The notes beneath the pieces are model-generated. The model worked only from the letters and a program-made list of their open reading frames with translations. It made no database searches and was not told the DNA's origin. A program made the position numbers and the translations under genes. This document shows positions 1 to 10,320 of a DNA stretch of 64,000 nucleotides, piece after piece. Source of the stretch: Pleurotus ostreatus/Saccharomyces cerevisiae fusant (taxonomy: Eukaryota; Opisthokonta); NCBI GenBank assembly GCA_024196135.1, contig JAMQCK010000001.1:310001-374000 (forward strand). The letters run 5' to 3'. How positions within the stretch are numbered: the first letter of the stretch is position 1; every line of letters starts with the position of its first letter.

Positions 1-165
1 TCTTGTGATCGTGAGAGAACAAGGCCTACCGAATACGGAAGCGGACATATGTCATGGTATGACCGCATCGGCGCATGATTCCCCGGACTTCAGCGTCGCG
101 CTTCTGGCGCCCGACAACACAGACACCGTTGACCACGACCTTCATGTCCCTGACCGCGCGCAGCC
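1..165. other. 5' flank of the Fab1-like gene
   Basis: The frame used by the downstream kinase is closed by a stop at 76-78, and no alternative frame here resembles FYVE or chaperonin-domain sequence. I therefore read this stretch as leader or promoter rather than a missing exon. A more distant exon beyond the window edge cannot be excluded. Confidence 0.4.
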
Positions 166-3100
166 ATGCCCAGATATAAGCCCCTCCCCGCGCTCCCTCT
201 GGGCCCAAACCCGACGACGCTATCTGTCGATTCGCGCGAACACCGGTCCCAGATTATCCGACATGTGCTGGGAGAGATACAGGACGCGACGCTGGACAGT
301 AGGCGCGATGAGTGGGTGGTCTCTATTGAGGAAGCCCTGGACGACCTGAGTGCGAGCATCTCGCGCGGAGACTGGCTGCACGGGCTGAAGAAGGAACGGC
401 GGAGGCGGCGGGCGAAGATCGACCGGCACGCCACAGTCAAGGCGGCGCAGAAGATGACACGCCCCCCGTCGACGATGTCTAGGCGATCGTCCTCGGTGCA
501 GGGGGAGGGGCAGGGAAGACCTCCGTGCGAGGCAGTCTTCTTCCCAACCACGGAGAAGCCGCAGGAGGACGTGAGCAAGTCGCTTGAGGAACTGCGTGCC
601 ATGGTCTCCCGCGCGTCCACTTCGTCCTCCAACCCATCACGTCAGCACCTCCTCCTGTCCCTCGCACCGCCGGGGAGTAGGGCGCCTGTCCCTGCAGAGG
701 ATTCAGGCTTTGACTTGATACCTGGACACGTCGGGTGTACTTTCCGGCCTCATGTCTTCCACCTGCCCGAGGCAGGGAACCCAGATGTAGAGAACATCGT
801 GCTTTATGGTCTGAAGGAATACAGTGGTGCGTCTTGTCATCAACTACTCTCTAACGCACTTGCTCACACCGCTCTAGGTCCGGACGAAGAGCTCGGGCTG
901 GTCGGCGGAACGTTCACCTTCAAGGGCATCACCTCACCCATCCAACATCACCATCTCGCCAAAGTCCTACGCATCGCCGTATACACCCACCTCTCTCTTG
1001 TACTAGAACAGCATCTCCTAGTCTCCTTCGCCGTCGCGCTGGAGTACCCCATACCCAAGACAGCGTCCCCCACGACACCTACCGCGCCAGGAGGTTGGGT
1101 GCCGGACGTCCACAGGAAGGATAGCTTGAAGGGACAGAACCGGCCCTCCTTGCTCCCCTCGAGCATCTTCAACTTCTTCTCTCGGAAGAGCCTGACAGCA
1201 CGACGAAACAACTCTCTCACCGGGTCCCATCCTCCACCACGCAGCGGCTCACTGGACATGCGCGCATCAGCATCGCACCCGGAGAACGCCCTGAGCCGTG
1301 TCGCAGACGACACATCGCTTTCACTAGGCACTCGCATCCGCCGTCTCTCCTTCATGCCTGCGGACCCAAGGAAAATCACGCCTCCAAAGGAGGAGCCCGC
1401 CCGACCCTTCGCCGCCACAATCAAACGCCTTGAGGAGGCGCGGACCCTCCTCTCGACGTCCGTCGGTGTCAAGTATCCCCTGCCTCCCCTGATGGTCACG
1501 TTAGCGAAGGAGGAGGACAAACAGCCGGGGCGCAAGCTCCGCGGCGACGAGCGCACCGGGCTCTTCAGCTTGCTCGGGTGGGAGGGGAAGGATAGCCAGG
1601 GCCGCGCCATGGCAGGGATAACTGGTTTCGTTCGCCACCAGAGCTTCCCTGTGCTCGCGTCGCTGTACATCCCCGCGGCCGACTCGCCGCAAATTCCACA
1701 AGGCGAGGACGCGATCTCGGCGGCGACAAAGGAGAACACGACGAGCTTCGTGCCTTGCGACCGGCCACGCTGGGTGACCTACCGATACTACTCGCATGAT
1801 GAGCGGGATATGTCGCTGGGGGAGATGTTGGAGGATCTAGTATTCGATGCGGATGAACTGTGCGTCAGGCAAGGGTGTGGGCTGGCGAGGGGGAAGCACC
1901 AGCAGCGGTACATCCATGGTGGCGTGCAGATTGCTGTGGACCTAGAGGAGCCTTCTGAGGCACAGGACGAGGACGAAAAAGCCAAGGACGAAGAGCAACC
2001 CAAGGACAAAGACGCGGACGAGGTGCTGCGGATACAGACTTGGGTGCGGTGTAGCGTCTGCCGGGCTGAGTCTCCCAAGAAGGTTGTGTCGGAGGGTGCA
2101 CAGTACGTTTTCGTCGATTGCGGCGGCTTGACTGCGAGCTAACGAAGCGGCAGCCTCCTGTCCTTCGCGAAATACCTCGAGCTGCTCGTGTACTCTCCGC
2201 GCCTTTGCTCCATCTCCCCTGTGCTGTGCGAACACACGACTCCGCCCAAGCAACCATGGGTCGACGGATTACCGACCTCGCGCTTCAACATGGTCCGCAT
2301 GTTCGAGTGTCGGAAACGGACCGTCACCTTCTCGCTATCCATGGTGGAGGATATCTTCGACATACGAGTGCCGAGGTTGCAGATTGTACGCACTGGCAAC
2401 TCGAAGTCGCCGAAGCCGGTGGAAGCTGAGGAGAGTGATGTGGACGAAGGGGATGAGGATAAGAGGAATTTGAGGCGGGAGATCAAGGTATTTTGGGAGT
2501 GCGTCAGCGATCATGTTGATAAGTTGGTGAGCGTAGTCTCTTTATGAGTCTTGGTGCAATGCTGATGATTGTTCAGGAAGACCTACTTTCCACCGACGAC
2601 ATGAAGGTCATGAAGAAGGCCTTGCCCCGCTTGCCTTCGACAGATGATGCGTACGATGATATCGACGAGCCGTCAACACCAAGGGCGTCTGTCCCTCGCT
2701 CCCCTATATCTGGGCTTCCAGGCTCTGTTGGGTCCAACAGAAGTGGTAGCACCGACTACTTCGGCGCTGCAGCGTCTGATCGGGAGTCCATGTCGTCCGC
2801 CGCATCGTCGCGATCTTCTCTAGCATCCTCGACTGCCTCGACCGCGTCGGCCCCGCCTCCCACGCCGTCGAAGGAGACTCCGCCGCAGGAGCTCCTGCTG
2901 AACATGCGCCATACATTCCAGCGCACGGAGCAGAGTCTGTACGCACAGCTGGCGAGGACACCGGCTGATACGCTGAACGATGTGCGGCGGTCGTTCTTGT
3001 CGTCTGCGTTGGGGGCGGATCGGAGGCTGCAGGCCTGGCAGAAGAAGCATTTGCCGAAGGCGGTGAAGAAGGATCCGTCGTTAGCGAAGATGGACGCGGC

Positions 3101-5267
3101 AGCGGAGCCGGAGTGGTTCAAGAAGTCGTGTCATGCAGCGCCGGATTCGAATATCATTGTGCGGGAGGAGGATTGGGGCAGTATCATCGCGTTCACGCTG
3201 AGGTATGGGTTGTGTTGAGATGCTCGCCTTATAAGCTGACGAGCGTGCCAGCACGAAGGACTATCAGCGCGAGTTGTCTGCAATGTCGTTGTCGCGGACA
3301 CCGTCGAGTCCTCCGCAGACTTCGCTATTGTCACCCCCCGGTGCCTCGCACGGGACGTCGTTCTTCACCTCTTCGTCGGGCTACAGGTTCTTCACTGGAG
3401 GCGCGAAGAATGCGCCCGATCCTGATCGCGAAGACGCAGTGTGGCATGAATTGGAGGACTACTCCGCTGTCATCTCGAGGAAGGAGCATCCACGGGATCC
3501 GACGTCCATCCTGTCGATTCGGGAAGTGCTGCGGCAGAAGTCTCCGACTGAGGGCTCGTCGTCGCCGTTGTCGAGATTCGTTAGCTCGGGCGACACTCTC
3601 AGGGGGAACGGCGCTCCGGGGATCATGCCTCCGTCTGCGTGGGCAAGGCCGGCCGTGGAGGTGACGAGTGTGGACGCTGGTGGCGAGGTTAGCAATGCGA
3701 AGATGCCAGACTCCACGCGTGCAATGCTGCATAATCTTGAAGCCTCCTCCGACTCGCGGCCGGGCTCGACAACTACAGCGACCGCCGGATCATCGAACCT
3801 CACGGCGCAGACATGGCGAGCGAGGGGCCTTTCCAGCTTGTCAAGAGAGGCCGACTTGTCGAAAGAGAACGAGGACCCTGCCGACGACGCTCAGCCACCG
3901 GAAGTGCCGAGTAAAGTCCCCGCACCAGCAACGCCTGCAAAAGGGCTTGTGGATGCGCCACAAATGCACTCACCCGTTCCTCAACGAGGCTCGTTCTTCA
4001 CGCATTCGCTATCGAGCGGCCTTGCGGGCGCTATGCGTTACATGCTCAACGGCAGTGACGGACAACAGACGACCAACTCGCCGTACGGGCGCCCTCACCA
4101 TGGACTTCTGTCAACTGAGCTGTTCTCCATCGACGAGCGACCCCACATCAAGTACGACTGGACGGTGGGCAAGCGGCTCAAGTTCAGCTGCACTGTGTAC
4201 TACGCGAAGCAATTCGACCAGCTCCGCCGGCGCTGCGGCGTCGAGGACGTCTTCATCCACAGCCTCTCCCGCAGCGCCAACTGGGCCGCCGACGGAGGCA
4301 AGAGCAAGTCCAACTTCTGGAAGACCGCCGACGACCGCTTCATCATCAAGACCCTCGTCAACGCGTGGAACACGGCGGATCTGCAAGTCCTCATCGACCT
4401 CGGGCCGAACTACTTCCGGTACATGGACTCGACGGCGAGCCGGCCGACGGTGCTGGCGAAGCTCGCGGGGTTCTACACGGTGGAGATACGGAATTTGGAG
4501 ACGGGGAATGTGCAGGCGAAGGCGGATTTGCTGGTTATGGAGAATTTGTTCTATCAGCATAAGGTGGAGAAGGCGTTTGATCTGAAGGGGATTCAGGGGA
4601 GGAAGGTGAAGGCGGCGCAGTCGCAGCAGACGGCGAAGACGTTGTTTGACGGCGAGTGGATAGAGGGTGAGTGAAAGCATGGATGGATAGCTGGATAGGT
4701 CGTGGTGTTGACGCGCTTCGAAGGCCAACAAAGGACTTTGACGCTGTTGCGCCCCCATTCGAAAGCGGTCTTGCGAGAGGCGATCCGTGCGGATGCTGAG
4801 TTTTTGGCGAAGAGCAACATCATGGATTATTCGTGAGTCCCAGCAGTCGTCTGTCTTCGCATCGCTCACCGTGTACGAAGATTGCTCCTCGGCATCGACA
4901 ACGAGAAAAAGCAGATTGCCTGTGGTCTCGTCGATACTATTGGTATGTGACCCTCGCCCAACCTCTTACGTTTTGCTCATTCTCCGCAGGCAGCTACACG
5001 TTCGCGAAGACCCTCGAGTATAAGGCAAAACAAGGACTCCATTCCGGTACTGGAAAGGAGATCACCGTCATGCCGCCGAATGAGTATCAGGACCGCTTTG
5101 TGACAGCGATGGAAAACTACTTCCTCGCCTGTCCTGGTAGGTCGACATTCTCAGCGGGGTGTCACGCACACTGACATTGCTTTGCTTGCTTCGCAGACAA
5201 ATGGTCCAAGCCCCTCGACGACTGCGAGATCATCAGCGACGTCGAGCGCTTGCCAAGCGTGCTGTAG
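166..5267 (+). CDS. FAB1: Fab1/PIKfyve-type phosphatidylinositol-3-phosphate 5-kinase lacking FYVE
   Basis: Predicted to phosphorylate PI3P to PI(3,5)P2 on endosome/vacuole membranes. Nine exons join to 1562 residues: 166-826, 878-2102, 2154-2526, 2577-3202, 3252-4666, 4724-4832, 4881-4942, 4990-5136, 5197-5267. The N-terminus resembles the start of the Fab1 chaperonin-like domain, and a segment around residue 240-290 (KVLRIAVYTHLSLVLEQHLL) resembles its end, but the conserved middle is replaced by Ser/Arg-rich sequence. The conserved Cys-rich region follows (TLGQFLED-like block, CSVCRAES, SFAKYLELLVYSP). The PIPK catalytic domain fills the C-terminus, with IMDYSLLLGID, GSYTFAKTLEY and an activation-loop segment ending in MPPNEYQDRF. 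Yeast Fab1 and human PIKfyve exceed 2000 residues and begin with FYVE or FYVE/DEP, absent here. Start chosen at the first ATG after an in-frame stop. Family is secure; completeness of the N-terminus is less so. Confidence 0.88.
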
Positions 5268-7658
5268 CTTGATCTTCTCCCTGTCACTTGACTTCCATGC
5301 CTCTGTTCCGTGGGCTACAAGGCTTGTATCGATCGCGGACATTGAACTTGCATACCTTCTTTTCCCATCGGATGGACTCACTCATTGTCATCTCATCTCT
5401 TGTACGGAATCGACACACAAGCACTGTATCATTATCTTGTACTCATATATCCATGCCATGCACGATTGCATAACTTACGATGTCTTGAGTTCGAGGGCGA
5501 TGTCATGATTGGCGCGTAGCCCTGGCATGGATGTTCTGACGCAGATCCTTGGTGTAACCAATAAAAGTGGGTGTCGTCGCCGAGTAGATTCAACTGATCC
5601 CGAATTTACTCAATGTCATCGTCGACAGGGCTCGGCACATTCAATGAGTCGGCGCTCAGACTAGTGCCCCATAGCGAGGTCTTACTGCCGTGTTTCTGCG
5701 GGTGACCAACTACATGTCAGCACCCTTGACAGCAGCTGGTATGATAGATGCCTTAGATGTCATTTGCGTGAAGAATTCGCCGTGAATGTCGTCTGTTGAG
5801 GTGAGCACGAGTTGTGTGTCCACAGTTCTGATGGCACGTGCTTGCCATAAACATCCGGGCCGGCATCAGCCGCGCTCATCGTTAGCGTTTTGCTTGCGCC
5901 CATCATGTTCATCGTATTCATCGGCAGGTGGCATTCTGAGGCCCGAGGTCCCAGGTGACGGAGCCCCCTGCAAAATTTGCATGCTGTGCATCGCAAGTTA
6001 GGCAACGATACAATGCATCATTTGACGTTCTCGCCGACGACCTCCCTGAGCCTCGAGCCGTAATTTTGCGGATGGCGACTGTGTGCACCCGGTCGCGCTG
6101 GGCTACCTAGAAATTCCGCGATTTACCGCCACGCAGTGACCTCAGCGCCGGTATCCAGGAACTCTGCTCCATGCGCTGCGTTTCAACGACGTCGCGCCTC
6201 GCGCTTTCGACTGGACGAGTCACGATGATCTTGTCGCCGTCGTGCGCTGTCTTGTCGTCGACGAAGGGCCAAGAAAGCAAATAAAAGCAGTCACCCGACT
6301 CATCCCTGGGCTCTCTTGCTATGGCGATGTCGCGAGCCCGATGCCAGCGGGGACCCTTACGCTGGGCTCTGGCCGGTTCTGTTTCTCTGGAGAACGCCTG
6401 CGCTGGTCTGGAGGCTCCATTGCACGCGCCCGCCGACATTCCCGCACCTTCTCAGTCGCCTCCAACGCCTTGCGCCTCGGTCTGGCCGATCGCTGCCGAC
6501 GCCCGGCAGATGGCAGCACTTCGACAAAGTTTATGACAGAATTTCAACCGCTCAATTGTCGTCATTTTGCAACAGCTCTCTTCATCTCGGATGTCATGTC
6601 GATCTCTGGGCGATACCGTAAACCGCCTCGATCCTCCGCGAAAAGCGGTATCACAGTCAATTTATCATCTATCGACAGCCGCGGTCGAAAAACGCCGGCC
6701 AAGGCTCAGTTGGCCTGGCATCGGCCCTTCACTAGTTTATGACATCCAGAAGTACGGCAGCACGGTAGCGTCAGCCAGGACCAGGGACCAGTTACAGTTG
6801 ACGGGTACAAATAATAAATCAGGTGCGCCGTCGCACGCCCTCTTGATTTCCATATGGAGCAGGAGATCCAGCGATCCTGACCCACGCCACTATAATCTCC
6901 ACATTGACATTCCAAACACGGGCAGTTAGTCGCAGCGCCATAGTGACGAGGCTAGACGCGCCGGCATCTTATGCGCCAAACGCGACCGCCGACAGGGTCG
7001 ACGCGGACAACGTCCCGAGTCGAGGCCGATTGTCGTCATGTGAGCGCGCTCCTCCCCGCCACTTCGAATTTGCCCTCGCTCGAGTCCGTCCGCGCGGCTG
7101 CTCGTCAGGCCGGGGCATCGCAGCTCTCATGCACCTCCGTCTACGCGGCTGGACGGTAAATTGCTTCGCGCGCTTGTCAATTAGGCGGGACGAACTGCAG
7201 TCAATCAGGTCGCTGTCTGTCAAGGGCTGCAGGACGCCCACGAACGCCGCCGCGGACGCCCAGCGCCGAAGGCGATGTCTTCGGCAACAGGCGCGCAGAT
7301 GCATCACTGTCATATCACCAGCCCACAACTATCGCCGGCACGACTCATCACGACCGCGCACTGTCACCAGCACGACGTGGGCGACAACCTCGATGGGGCC
7401 TAGCAGCCCGCTCGATGGAGTGTGGTACGCAGCGAATTTGCTAGTAATGAGTTCCAGAATTCCGGCCGCCGGGTATTGGCTGCTGGTCGCTGTATACAAC
7501 GGCGCAGCCTCTATATAAGCTGGCGACGATGCTGGTAGGTGGCCACACAAATCGCATTCGCCCTCTTCTATACGCTTGACGCGTCCCTTCGTCTGTTCGC
7601 CGCATTCTTCTCGCTGTACTTGCTGTCTTGCTTTCCAAGCGTCTATCCTACTCAGATA
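5268..7658. other. Intergenic region, 2.4 kb
   Basis: Open frames here are short, lack recognisable domains, and do not splice into anything coherent. The first part should hold the kinase 3' UTR and the last few hundred bases the promoter of the miniprotein gene. No transposon ends, tRNA or long repeat noticed. Confidence 0.5.
7511..7518 (+). promoter_or_regulatory. TATA box of the Cys-rich miniprotein gene
   Basis: The sequence CTATATAAG lies about 140 bp upstream of the chosen ATG, a normal distance for a TATA element plus a short leader. Confidence 0.5.
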
Positions 7659-7985
7659 ATGTGCTACCGTGCTGTCCCCAACACCCTCTACGCGTGCGGC
7701 CACCAGACTCCCATTAATGCTGGGGAGCAGGTCCGTTATCGGGGCTCTCTCTTTGCTGACACCATGCTGACCTACTCGTAGATTGACTGCAACAAGTCCA
7801 ACTGCCGCTACAGCTCGATGCACCCGACGAACTGCCCTAACTGTGCCAGGACGTGTACCCAATGGTATGTGGCGCATTTAGATTGCCGACGTCGAGAATA
7901 ACGACGGCGGTATTTCAGGCTCCGCCCCGCGCAACAATTCGTGCAGCGTCGGGAAAGCCGTCGTTGCCCGCAATGCGGCAACTAA
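7659..7985 (+). CDS. Small nine-cysteine protein of unknown function
   Basis: Three exons (7659-7730, 7782-7864, 7919-7985) give a 73-residue protein. It has nine cysteines (2, 13, 27, 32, 42, 45, 49, 68, 71) and two histidines (15, 38), arranged partly as CPNC and CPQC pairs. It opens with MCYRAV and ends with CPQCGN. There is no signal peptide or membrane segment, so a cytosolic or nuclear zinc-binding miniprotein is more likely than a secreted effector. Proteins starting MC-x-R with a C-G-H motif and this spacing occur as uncharacterised small proteins in mushroom-forming fungi; I know of no assigned function. Both introns (51 and 54 nt) have canonical ends and the model closes cleanly. 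The first exon is short enough to be missed by automatic prediction. Confidence 0.72.
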
Positions 7986-8379
7986 TAACGCGCGGCGAAG
8001 GCATTCAGTGCCACTCACCCTCTACAATATTCTCGGACCCCCCGTACCAACATCTGTAACAACATTCGCGCCGCCAAGCTAAAGCCACCAATAGTGTACT
8101 TGCATCTGAGCAGTAATATACGGACTTCTGCATTGCATTTACATGGGGATTTATCATGACTCTTGTGTTGTCCGCGTACGTGCTTTCATGGACTGACTGC
8201 ATCCTGACACTCCGCGACAAGCGCCGTGATTGAAAGTCGGCCGTAAATGGCAGTCTTTGATTGTCCGAATGGAAATATGAGGTACCCGAATGATAACGCG
8301 GATCAGTAACTGATCAGGTACTTAAACGCCCGCCCCGCGCCTTGTCCCGAACCACCCATCGTCCCCCTCTCCCATCATC
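7986..8379. other. Intergenic region
   Basis: It separates two plus-strand genes and should hold the 3' end of the miniprotein transcript and the URC4 promoter. A pyrimidine-rich stretch precedes the URC4 start, as is common at fungal transcription starts. Nothing else recognised. Confidence 0.4.
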
Positions 8380-10096
8380 ATGAATCTGACATCGGCACCC
8401 ACACCCCTGGCGAGCAAGGCCGCGTACCTGCGTACATTGCCCGCCATCCGCGAGCGCTGCAGCCGCGTATTCGAGATCGCGAAGAAGGGCGGCCTTGAGT
8501 ACTTTGATTACCACCCCGAGCAGGAGTCGACGGTCGTGGACTACTGCGCGAACATCATCACGGTGCGCTTCCTGTGCTTCGAACGTCGTCCCCCTTCTAA
8601 TGCGACTATAGAGGGACTTTGGGACGAATTACTCGAGCGTGAGCATCCCCCAGGCGTTCGGGAGGATGACTTGACCGATAGGCATGCAGATCCCTCCCCA
8701 CGGCCGATGGAGACATCTTGACGCTGGCCGCTCCCGCGTGGAACCGATGATGGCAGAATGGGACGTCGACGTGAAGGAGAAAACACGCCGCATCGTCGAT
8801 ATCTTCATCGTGTCTGTCTTGCTCGATGCAGGCGCTGGGAACGCATGGGCGTACAAGGAGCCTGCTTCGGGGCAATCATTCGGTCGCTCAGAGGGTCTCG
8901 GAGTCGCTAGCATCAATATGTTCGAGCAGGGTTTCTTCTCGGGGGATGCTTCGCAGCCATTCCAGGTCGATGGTACGTTGGGATCTCATTCATGCGCTAT
9001 TGATGAACGACCCATCACTAACACACTTCTAGCTGCCGGTTTGGCGCGCATCACGGCAGAGAGGACAGCGGCGGCGATGCAAGTCAGCGAGTCAAATCCG
9101 ATGGTTGGCATCGAGGGCCGCGCAGCGCTGCTTGCGCGCCTCAGCGACGCACTGAAGGCGAACCCCGAGTACTTCGGCGAGAACGCACGGCCGGGCAACG
9201 TCGTCGGTAAGCGCCTATCCCACCACACCCATCCACTCACTGCGTCGGCTTTCGACATCCCGCTCCGGCGGCGTCTTCGCGCTTGCCGTCTCGCGCAGTC
9301 ATCTCGACCCCATGCCGCCTCCTATTCCTTATCTCAGTGACGCCTTCTTCGCTAGTGACTCACCCTACCCTTCGCAGACTTCCTCGAGAAGCACTCGAAG
9401 CTCGTCGGCGAGCAGCGCGTCGTGCCAGTCGCGGCGCTTTGGAGCGCGCTTATCGATGGCTTGAACGCGATCTGGCCGCCCTCGAGGACAAAGCTTGGTG
9501 GCGTGTCGCTCGGCGACGTGTGGCCTTGTGGTGTGCTCGCGAAGGAGGCGAAGGAGGAGGGCGATGACCTCGTACCGTTCCACAAGCTTACCGGCTGGAT
9601 GTCGTACAGCGTCATTGAGCCCATTGAGAAGATCTTGGGTTGGAAGTTCCAGGGCATTGAGGACATGACGGGGTTGCCTGAATATCGCAATGGTAAGTCG
9701 GTTGACACCAAGTTCGTGCTCATTTGACTAACCACTCTTCCTTAGGTGGTCTCTTGCTTGACCTCGGCGTGCTCAGCCTGAAGCCAAACCTGCTCGAGAC
9801 GGACGCGAAGTCGGGCCTCCCACGCGTTACGCCTTCCCACCCTGCCGTCGTCGAGTGGCGCGCCATGACCATCATCATGCTGTACGTTACTGCATTATCC
9901 TCAGCCTTGCGTTCGATTCACCGTCTACAGCGACCGCATCGCCGACGGCTTGCGCAAAAAGCTCAACGCCGACCTCTCCCTCGCTCAGGTGCTCGAGAGC
10001 GCAACCTGGAAGGGCGGCCGCGAGATCGCGAAGGAGAAGCGTCCGGAGACCTGTGGCCCGCCCCTCGAGATTGAGAGCGACGGCACTGTGTTCTAG
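8380..10096 (+). CDS. URC4: URC4/Urg3-like DUF1688 protein, uracil catabolism
   Basis: Seven exons: 8380-8562, 8612-8638, 8690-8972, 9033-9206, 9378-9692, 9746-9881, 9931-10096, giving 427 residues, about the usual length for the family. DUF1688 proteins include URC4 of the fungal uracil catabolic (URC) pathway; the reaction is not established. Family blocks seen: RDFGTNYSSIPPHGRWRHLD across exons 2-3, GLGVASINMFEQGFFS, PFQVDAAGLARI, and a C-terminal DRIADGLRKKL helix. Exon 2 is only 27 nt and supplies nine residues that complete the conserved block, so skipping it would remove family-conserved sequence. The 171-nt intron 4 is longer than the rest. No other URC gene lies in the window. It ends 224 bp from the convergent sugar transporter. 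Confidence 0.88.
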
Positions 10097-10320
10097 TTGT
10101 ATGTGACTTGCTGTGAATTGGGTGTACTGAGGAAAAATCACATCGTTGTATCATTGCTAACCCATGCTTGAGAAGGCGTCCATGTTTGCGAAGTGACCAG
10201 GAAAACTTCCTATCCTGCAGACCCAATAAGATTATGGCGAAGAGGTCCTAGTGTACAGCGAGACATAAATACAACGTCCATGGTGGCTTTTATTGCGGCG
10301 TCAAGCTGTGTGGAGCATCT

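Noticed and set aside
948..1739. 263-codon minus-strand open frame inside the Fab1-like gene
   Set aside because: It is an antisense shadow of GC-rich coding sequence; the plus strand carries conserved domain sequence and splices coherently.
6242..6742. 166-codon plus-strand frame in the 5.3-7.7 kb gap
   Set aside because: No recognisable family; overlapping frames on both strands are equally open, as expected for GC-rich non-coding DNA.
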